DNA of 10,836 bases from Bacillota bacterium (lineage in GTDB: Bacteria; Bacillota; UBA4882; UBA8346). Location of the stretch: positions 1-10,836 of the forward strand of contig JAEYRN010000010.1 of NCBI GenBank assembly GCA_023435565.1, read 5' to 3'. Numbering within the stretch: position 1 is the stretch's first letter; every line of letters begins with the position of its first letter. Under the pieces are notes generated by a model. That model saw only the letters and a list, made by a program, of their open reading frames with translations. It had not been told where the DNA came from and did not search any database. Below, in pieces: positions 6,694 through 10,836 of the stretch. The position numbers and the translations under genes are program-made.

Positions 6694-6702
6694 TGATAAT
6701 AT
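6694..6702 (+). promoter_or_regulatory. Possible extended -10 promoter for the DUF1259 gene
   Basis: TGATAATAT at 6694-6702 fits an extended -10 box (TG-N-TAATAT). No good -35 box is found 16-18 bases upstream, and the start codon is 115 bases away, so this is a weak call. Confidence 0.3.
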
Positions 6703-6816
6703 AGTCATTTTATGAAAGGTTATGAGTAATTACTTTATCAAATGTAATAGAATGCGAAAGGATTAACAACGATGAAATCATAGCCGCATATACTTGTAAC
6801 GGAAGGAGGGGTAAAT

Positions 6817-7209
6817 TTGGGTAAAGATAATCTTTGCCAAGAGTTTGCTCAAATATTAAACGGTACAATTTTAAGCAGGGACCCGTGTACTGTTTTACGT
6901 TTGAGAAATATCGATGCGGAAATCTTGGGAAGAACCAGCAGATCCAGTTTAACCCGGGGTGCTCTTTTCTCCTTTGAATCTCCCGATGCACAAGGCAGAA
7001 CCTTAAACTTGGGCGAAACCGTTATCTTACAAGAAGAAATCAACCCATTCATCTCGGAACTCCGGGAACGTAATCTTATCGTAACCGCATTACATAACCA
7101 CTGGTTATTCGATGAACCACGGTTATTTTATATTCACTGGGAATCAATTGATCAACCCTTGGACTTTGCCAGAAAAACAGCTGAAAGCTTCAAAGTGCTT
7201 CAAGGTTAA
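6817..7209 (+). CDS. Stand-alone DUF1259 (LppY/LpqO-type) protein
   Basis: The 130-residue protein matches a single DUF1259 unit. An I-L-Q-E-E-I-N-P-F segment (70-78) is followed by the hallmark T-A-L-H-N-H (90-95), E-P-R (100-102) and a His in F-Y-I-H-W (104-108), then a helix resembling L-D-F-A-R-K-T-A. The conserved His and Glu residues suggest a metal or ligand site, but the function of the family is not known to me. Longer relatives carry two units and a signal or lipoprotein leader; this one has neither, so it should be cytosolic. The TTG start has a very strong GGAAGGAGGGG at 6801-6811 just before it. It is a single gene closed by a clear terminator at 7230. Confidence 0.8.
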   Translation: MGKDNLCQEFAQILNGTILSRDPCTVLRLRNIDAEILGRTSRSSLTRGALFSFESPDAQGRTLNLGETVILQEEINPFISELRERNLIVTALHNHWLFDEPRLFYIHWESIDQPLDFARKTAESFKVLQG

Positions 7210-7229
7210 ATAAACTTTCAATACCAAAA

Positions 7230-7257
7230 GGGCTTCCTTAAAGGAGGCTCTTTTTTT
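7230..7257 (+). terminator. Rho-independent terminator of the DUF1259 gene
   Basis: Stem GGGCTTCC (7230-7237) pairs with GGAGGCTC (7243-7250) using two G-U pairs, the loop is TTAAA, and seven T follow at 7251-7257. It begins 20 bases after the stop codon. Confidence 0.85.
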
Positions 7258-7640
7258 ATCTGACCTTGTCTCCCCATTTCCCATTTTCCTCATCCCAGGC
7301 GCAGTATCAGCCTAAACGCCGGAGAAAACCCGTGTTTGACGGCGATGTCAAAACAGATGTTTGTCAGTTAGTTGTGTAAATCGTCAAGGTCGATTAAGAG
7401 TTCATGGACTTTATTGACCCCCGTTTGGTTTCGATGGTTTTCGGTAAAACAAAAGGAATTTTAGGAAAATTATAGAAATAAATTAACACTTATATGACTA
7501 ATATGTAGTCTCACAGTGCCAATTGAATCATAAAATCATTGACGTAGTACTTTTGAAGGACCAATTGAATCAAGTATTTCAATTTCCCAAGTTTACCAGA
7601 AAGGAGTTTTAACAATGAAAAAATGAAAAAACCAGTCAGG
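7258..7640. other. Gene-free stretch with a 12-base direct repeat and an abortive start
   Basis: I find no convincing gene here on either strand. CCAATTGAATCA occurs twice, at 7519-7530 and 7561-7572, 42 bases apart. AAAGGAG at 7600-7606 followed 8 bases later by ATG at 7615 looks like a good translation start, but the reading stops after three codons (ATG AAA AAA TGA). This may be a destroyed gene start fused to the decayed gene to its right. Confidence 0.4.
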
Positions 7641-8280
7641 CCTTCTCCACACAATTGGAATGCTCGGGTTTTCGCTCCGGCTTCGGCCATACTTTTGAGA
7701 TGCGAACAAACTGGCGATACTTTCTTCGGTCGTTTGCCTGGTCTGCCTGGTCATAGATATATTCCTCATAAATTTGGTAAGCCTGATCTGGATATTCTGC
7801 TGCCAATTGTTTGCCGAAATAAGTAATATAAGATTTATTTCATTTTTACTTGTTCCAGCAATAATTCCAACTCATTCTCTCGGGCCAACAAAATCGTATA
7901 ATAATGACTCCCTATTTTCCGAGGAAGTTCGCTCCATAACGCCTCTTTTTCATGGTCCAAACACCTAGTTCTTTGTATAAGGACTTTAATTTACGAAAAT
8001 AAGCCGTGTCCCCTTTCATAAGAATGGCGCGTCTGGTTGCAATTAAATCATCGGTGTTATTTGTAATTTCTTGGACTCGTTCCAGGTAATAAAAGAACCG
8101 GCTGGGCCTACTGCCATAGCGACCGCTGTCGTTTTTCATTAAAGCATCCCAGCAAAGCCGCTCAGCCAAGACGAAATCCTCATCGGCTATGGCGTTTTTG
8201 ACGGCGATTTCCCGGAGTTCATCCAGTTCCAGATGTTCAAAGAGATATTTCCGGGCCGCTTCCTTGCCTTGTAATCTTGG
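7640..8280 (-). pseudogene. Decayed C-terminal part of a SWIM zinc-finger family protein
   Basis: Four minus-strand frames read one after another give the helical-repeat C-terminal half typical of large SWIM zinc-finger proteins. Segment 1 (8280 to about 7960) reads ...KYLFEHLELDELREIAVKNA... and ...LAERLCWDALMKN.... Segment 2 reads ...ALWSELPRKIGSHYYTILLA... to a stop at 7835. Segment 3 reads ...FGKQLAAEYPDQAYQIYEEY... and ...RRKYRQFVRIS. Segment 4 (from about 7695) reads SMAEAGAKTRAFQL. At least three frameshifts are needed, near 7960, 7837 and 7695. The SWIM zinc-binding domain and the whole N-terminal half are absent: an in-frame stop lies at 8283-8281 and nothing coding is seen beyond. 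No ribosome site or start fits. Recognition rests on the pattern of the helical repeats, without a search. Confidence 0.7.
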
Positions 8281-8507
8281 TTAATATTTCTGTAAAATAC
8301 TTTTAATACCTCTTTTCCTTACGTTCCCTGTTCAAAGCTTTACTACTGAAAGTTGGTTATTAAGGTTAGTTCCCAGTTTCCCGTTTAAATTGAAGGTTTA
8401 TCATGAATACTAGTCCCCATTTAAAACGAATCAGGTTAATAATTTTAATTGAGATATTAAGCCAAAGACTGGAAAAGAAAAATTATAACTCTTAGCTTAA
8501 ACAAAAC
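8281..8507. other. Non-coding, AT-rich stretch
   Basis: No reading frame with a ribosome site or recognisable family is seen between the decayed SWIM gene and the promoter at 8508. No RNA gene or repeat is evident. Confidence 0.5.
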
Positions 8508-8536
8508 TTGTCCGGTATAACATTAAATGGTATTAT
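8508..8536 (+). promoter_or_regulatory. Sigma-A-type promoter of the SecD-domain lipoprotein gene
   Basis: TTGTCC at 8508-8513 and TATTAT at 8531-8536 are separated by 17 bases. The -10 box is the left arm of a palindrome TATTAT-TGTT-ATAATA (8531-8546), so a regulator could act here. The gene starts at 8582 with AGGAG at 8569-8573. Confidence 0.5.
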
Positions 8537-8581
8537 TGTTATAATAACGAAGGTTTTCTTTAACTTTCAGGAGATGATTTC

Positions 8582-9283
8582 ATGAAAAAACTATTATGTT
8601 TTATAAACGCTAGAATTATCTTTTTGAGAATTATGTTAATAGTTGGCATTCTATTTATCTGTGTTACTTTTCTAAGTTCCTGTCTTTGGAAACAAGGTTC
8701 CCCGGTTAATGTAGTTTATAAACCGGCTATTAAAACTGCATCCGAACAGGATATAAAAATCGCCGAGACCATTTTGAAACGAAGATTGGATGAGTTAGGT
8801 TACTTCTCTTCCTTGGTTAAGAACGACGCCAAAAGCAGCCGGATAATTGTGAAAAAAGTACTTTGGAAAGAGGATGATTTTAGCAAGAGCCCCGAAGAAT
8901 TCTTTGAAAAAATGGGGAAATCAATGAAGATCATCTTCCAGGAAGTAGATGATTCTTATCACCCGGTTGGAAATGTATTAATCTCCGGGGATCAGATTAG
9001 GGATGCGAAGATATATTCTAGAAACAACCAATATCAAATAGTAATGCAACTCAATTCGAAAGGAACGCGAATATTGGCTGAGGTTACCGAGGTGAAAATC
9101 GGAAAGCATCTGGGAATATTTATTGACGAAAAATTGATTATGGCTCCCCAGATCAGCGGCACGATTGATGACGGCTATGTGCAAATCGACGGCTTTACAA
9201 AGCAAAAAGCAAAAGAGACAGCTCTTTATATGAAGACAGGTAATTTACCGTTTCATTTGGAAGTGGTTGAGATTAGTAAATAA
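8582..9283 (+). CDS. Lipoprotein made of a lone SecD periplasmic P1 domain
   Basis: The 233-residue protein has a signal peptide with a lipobox L-S-S-C (31-34), so it should be anchored outside the membrane by lipid on C34. The rest matches the first extracytoplasmic (P1) domain of the Sec accessory protein SecD. An I-A-E-T-I-L-K-R-R-L-D-E-L-G helix (60-73) and I-I-F-Q-E-V-D (117-123) come first. Then come V-L-I-S-G-D-Q-I-R-D-A (132-142), M-Q-L-N-S-K-G (155-161), I-F-I-D-E-K-L-I-M-A-P (179-189), I-D-G-F-T-K-Q-K-A (202-210) and the closing T-G-N-L-P-F-H-L-E-V-V (219-229). A full SecD has a further six-helix membrane channel part; none is present and no SecF follows. The ATG has AGGAG 8 bases upstream. 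It may assist exported-protein folding or have been recruited for another role; the function is unknown. Confidence 0.85.
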   Translation: MKKLLCFINARIIFLRIMLIVGILFICVTFLSSCLWKQGSPVNVVYKPAIKTASEQDIKIAETILKRRLDELGYFSSLVKNDAKSSRIIVKKVLWKEDDFSKSPEEFFEKMGKSMKIIFQEVDDSYHPVGNVLISGDQIRDAKIYSRNNQYQIVMQLNSKGTRILAEVTEVKIGKHLGIFIDEKLIMAPQISGTIDDGYVQIDGFTKQKAKETALYMKTGNLPFHLEVVEISK

Positions 9284-9408
9284 TCCCCCTCCATTCCAGT
9301 ATCAAACTCATTAAAAAATTCATACCCAAGGCCGATAACCTGTTCCTCATACCACGAAAAAGCCTCATCAAGCTCAATCTGAGCTAAAGGTAAGAGAGCA
9401 ACTTTCAT
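9253..9408 (-). pseudogene. Truncated RelE/ParE-type toxin
   Basis: The ATG at 9408 overlaps the antitoxin stop as ATGA, the usual arrangement of antitoxin-toxin pairs. The 51-residue reading begins MKVALLPLAQIELDEAFSWY and continues E-E-Q-V-I-G-L-G-Y-E-F-F-N-E-F, which fits the first helices of RelE/ParE toxins. After about residue 36 the family resemblance stops and the frame runs into the antisense of the SecD-domain gene. Full toxins have about 90-100 residues, and the part with the catalytic or target-binding strands is lost, so it should be inactive. Confidence 0.75.
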
Positions 9409-9623
9409 GAATTTTTATACTTGGACATCACTTCTTCATAAGGGATTGACTTAACTTCTCCTTTTTTATAGGCATCCCAACGGATTGACGCCTCTTGAGC
9501 CCATACCCTGTCAATATCGGAATTGGGGCGTATGATGTCCCGGATCACAATATCCAAGATTCGTACTTGTTCGATCAGCGGAAGTTTTTTAATTTCATGA
9601 ACTAAATCAATAGGTGTTGTCAC
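9405..9623 (-). CDS. Addiction-module antitoxin (PF09720 type)
   Basis: The 72-residue protein is a full-length match to the small addiction-module component family: a helical N terminus (LVHEIKKLPLIEQVRILDIV), then a conserved W-A-Q-E-A-S-I-R-W-D-A-Y-K-K-G-E-V pattern (41-57) and I-P-Y-E-E-V-M (60-66). Such antitoxins bind and block RelE/ParE-type toxins and repress their own operon. The start is GTG at 9623, with AGGAGG at 9637-9632 about 8 bases upstream. Its toxin partner directly downstream is truncated, so this is now a solo antitoxin. It could still protect against a related toxin elsewhere in the genome. Confidence 0.85.
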   Translation of the reverse strand: MTTPIDLVHEIKKLPLIEQVRILDIVIRDIIRPNSDIDRVWAQEASIRWDAYKKGEVKSIPYEEVMSKYKNS

Positions 9624-9725
9624 TACAGGTTCCTCCTATCTCATATATATCCAGAACCATGTTCGAATCTTGATAATATCTTTCTTTATTAGATCATATT
9701 TTTTCGCTTCAAAGCCATAAAAAAG

Positions 9726-9768
9726 CTTTCCCGCCTTCTTCGAAAAACTCCTACCAAAGACGGGAAAG
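9726..9768 (-). terminator. Possible minus-strand terminator
   Basis: CTTTCCCGCC (9726-9735) pairs with GACGGGAAAG (9759-9768) apart from one mismatch, with a 23-base loop. On the minus strand the stem is followed by CTTTTTT. The long loop lowers confidence. It would close the gene whose remnant lies just upstream. Confidence 0.45.
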
Positions 9769-9883
9769 TAACTTCATTTTGGCCCGCTTTTAAAGCGGAC
9801 GCGGGCAGTGGTATCTGGACCTGCGCTACAAAAGCCGGTTCATCCGTGAACAAACCGGTACGGATAGGCGCGCCTGTACTCAC
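9769..9883 (-). pseudogene. Short remnant of an unrecognised gene
   Basis: From 9883 the minus strand reads STGAPIRTGLFTDEPAFVAQ and on through IPLPASALKAGQNEVTF, which looks like the last beta strands of a larger carbohydrate-active or beta-sandwich protein (the A-L-K-A-G-Q-N-E-V-T-F pattern). The DNA is more GC-rich than its surroundings. A stop lies just upstream (near 9896), and the possible terminator follows, so only the tail of a former gene seems to remain. The family is a guess and no function is claimed. Confidence 0.35.
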
Positions 9884-9899
9884 GGGAATTATTATCTAT

Positions 9900-9926
9900 A
9901 CCATGAAGGACATGAAGAGCATGAAG
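9900..9926. repeat. CATGAAG-type 27-base repeat, copy A
   Basis: Three head-to-tail 9-base units of the type CATGAAGRV follow an initial AC. The same 27-base block recurs at 10440-10466 in the same direction and, inverted, at 10305-10330 and 10494-10520. This copy abuts the 3' end of the decayed GxxxExxY gene. Confidence 0.75.
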
Positions 9927-9928
9927 AT

Positions 9929-10328
9929 CTACAGCACGAAGCTCTTTAAGCCATCTTTGAGGCGTTCGACGTTAAAATTGAGCAACAACCCTTGTTTGAT
10001 TTTTGCAAGCTTCATATAAGTCAATAACTGGGCTTCGTGGATGCCGTGTAATTCTATTCTTCGACGCTTTTTAATTCTAAGATTAGCTCGTCCTCTACTA
10101 AAATATCGATGCGATATCCGCAGTCAAGCATGATGCCCTTATATTCCACCGGTAACGGGTACTCCAGTTTGAAAGCAATCTTGTTTAGGGAAAGCTCATG
10201 TCTAAACATTGTTGATATGTTGATTCAAGTAATCCGGGACCAAGTATGCGATGAACTTCAATCGCGCATCCAATAACGAGATTCGATAGTTTACTGAACT
10301 CCCGCTTCATGCCCTTCATATTCTCCAT
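9929..10328 (-). pseudogene. Frameshifted GxxxExxY-family gene
   Basis: Three minus-strand frames join into one GxxxExxY protein, a small nuclease-like (PD-(D/E)XK-related) family of about 125 residues. Segment 1 from 10328 reads ...SKLSNLVIGCAIEVHRILGP and GLLESTYQQC. Segment 2 reads HELSLNKIAFKLEYPLPVEY, then R-I-D-I-L-V-E-D-E-L-I-L-E-L-K, which contains the D...ExK-like core, and ends at a TAG at 10054. Segment 3 reads ELHGIHEAQLLTYMKLAKIK and GLLLNFNVERLKDGLKSFVL to the stop at 9929. The first shift, near 10201, looks like a one-base loss; the second, near 10051-10060, fits a 5-base insertion. All main motifs survive, so the decay is recent. CATGAAG-type repeats bracket it at both ends. 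Confidence 0.8.
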
Positions 10329-10330
10329 GG
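10305..10330. repeat. CATGAAG-type repeat, inverted copy B
   Basis: The reverse complement agrees with copy A at about 22 of 26 positions. It covers the 5' end of the GxxxExxY pseudogene and encodes its first residues, so together with copy A it frames the gene as inverted ends. Confidence 0.65.
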
Positions 10331-10437
10331 GATGATCTCATCTCCATAAAATGATACTCATTGTTATATTCATAATATCATATACCATTTCAGGAATGTT
10401 ATAAAAGGTTGCATAGAAAATATAAAAATAGACATCT

Positions 10438-10725
10438 TTACCATGAAGGGCATGAAGGGCATGAAGTTGTTTGGCAGATCTCCACTCCTAATTCTTCATG
10501 TTCTTCATGTCCTTCATGGTGAAAAAAAGCGGAGGTTTCCCGGCCCGGTTCCTCCAAAACCGTCTCGTATTCCAGAAATACGCTCCAATAAGCCTCCTCG
10601 CCGTCTTTAAAGAATTCAACTCTTTTCGCCATTATCTTTTTGTTCAAACAAAACCGGTTCAGTTCTTCGGGGTGAAAACTTTTTGTAATCGGATCAAACG
10701 GTATGGCGCTAATCGCAAACGCCAT
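10438..10725 (-). pseudogene. Remnant of a small HRDC-like protein of the kind found beside diversity-generating retroelements
   Basis: Residues 1-62 of this 95-residue reading (MAFAISAIPF..., ...EELNRFCLNKKIMAKRVEFF, ...AYWSVFLEYETVLEEP) resemble the N-terminal domain of short HRDC-type proteins often encoded next to diversity-generating reverse transcriptases. From residue 68 on the sequence is simply the translation of the CATGAAG-type repeats (H-H-E-G-H-E-E-H-E-E) and then C-P-S-C-P-S-W, so the original C-terminal HRDC part is lost. No ribosome site precedes the ATG at 10725. The family call rests on a remembered pattern, and other short domains could look alike. Confidence 0.4.
10440..10520. 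repeat. Long inverted repeat built of CATGAAG-type units
   Basis: Arms 10440-10466 and 10494-10520 are 27 bases each and match at 24 positions. The three differences are G/A changes that still allow G-U pairs in plus-strand RNA, so the transcript could form an unbroken 27-bp hairpin with a 27-base loop. Confidence 0.8.
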
Positions 10726-10735
10726 TTTTGACCAT

Positions 10736-10833
10736 GATTAAACGGATTAAGCTGATTTACAGGATTACCGGGCCGGATCAAAAGACCAATCTTTCAGATT
10801 CGACCGCCTCTAATCCAGCTAATCCGTTTAATC
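10736..10833. repeat. Inverted repeat of GATTAAACGGATTA at the right edge
   Basis: GATTAAACGGATTA at 10736-10749 has a perfect inverted partner at 10820-10833, and the similarity extends inward (GCTGATT against GCTGGATT). The sequence has a 7-base rhythm (GGATTAA-like) and probably continues past the window. It flanks the start of the HRDC-like remnant. Confidence 0.65.
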
Positions 10834-10836
10834 CAG

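Noticed and set aside
6722..6766. 14-codon leader peptide before the DUF1259 gene
   Set aside because: The GAAAGG is only two bases before the ATG and nothing else suggests attenuation.
7300..7440. A minus-strand reading with protein-like stretches (GVNKVHELLIDLDDLHN, then CFDIAVKHGFSPAF)
   Set aside because: It is broken by a stop, has no start and matches no family I know; it could be another gene relic but cannot be supported.
7623..7968. Two small plus-strand readings of 64-67 codons
   Set aside because: They lie antisense to the decayed SWIM gene, whose family pattern is clear, and show no recognisable features of their own.
9900..10520. CRISPR-like array made of the CATGAAG units
   Set aside because: Units are head-to-tail without spacers, and the blocks occur in both orientations far apart.

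Overview
The window reads as the chromosome of an AT-rich, endospore-forming Bacillota (clostridial or Limnochordia-like). The evidence is four CotS-type spore-coat kinase-fold genes, strong AGGAGG-type ribosome binding sites, frequent TTG and GTG starts, and one match to the consensus of the late mother-cell factor sigma-K. I cannot name a species.

Left half (1-6087) is a spore-coat kinase locus split into two divergent operons. The minus-strand operon starts near 2190 and holds a 54-residue two-helix membrane protein, a CotS-like protein and a PHP-domain metallo-phosphoesterase, packed with an overlap or a 9-base gap. The plus-strand side holds three more CotS-like proteins (2312, 3556, 4580) and a short AraC-type regulator that lacks the usual sensor half. 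The last three genes overlap end to end. A foldback, MITE-like element of about 118 bp lies between the first and second plus-strand kinases. The four kinase paralogs share the fold landmarks and a C-terminal WP/FP..FW motif but differ in the bases around the catalytic Asp, so they may have different substrates or activity states. A shared bidirectional terminator (6094-6124) closes the locus.

Middle (6131-9283) carries small single genes: a secreted NTF2-like protein with a promoter bracketed by two identical-arm palindromes, a stand-alone DUF1259 protein with its own terminator, the decayed C-terminal part of a SWIM zinc-finger family protein, and a lipoprotein that consists of the SecD periplasmic P1 domain alone.

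Right end (9284-10836) is a decay zone. It holds an addiction-module antitoxin followed by a truncated RelE/ParE toxin, a small gene remnant, a doubly frameshifted GxxxExxY-family gene bracketed by CATGAAG-type repeats, a long inverted repeat, a possible remnant of a diversity-generating-retroelement accessory gene, and a GATTAAACGGATTA inverted repeat running to the edge. These point to past mobile-element activity and perhaps to a retroelement just past the right edge.

The strongest candidates for something undescribed are the CotS/PHP/small-membrane-protein set with its sensor-less AraC partner, the paired TGCTAA-N4-TTAGCA operator, and the orphan SecD-domain lipoprotein.
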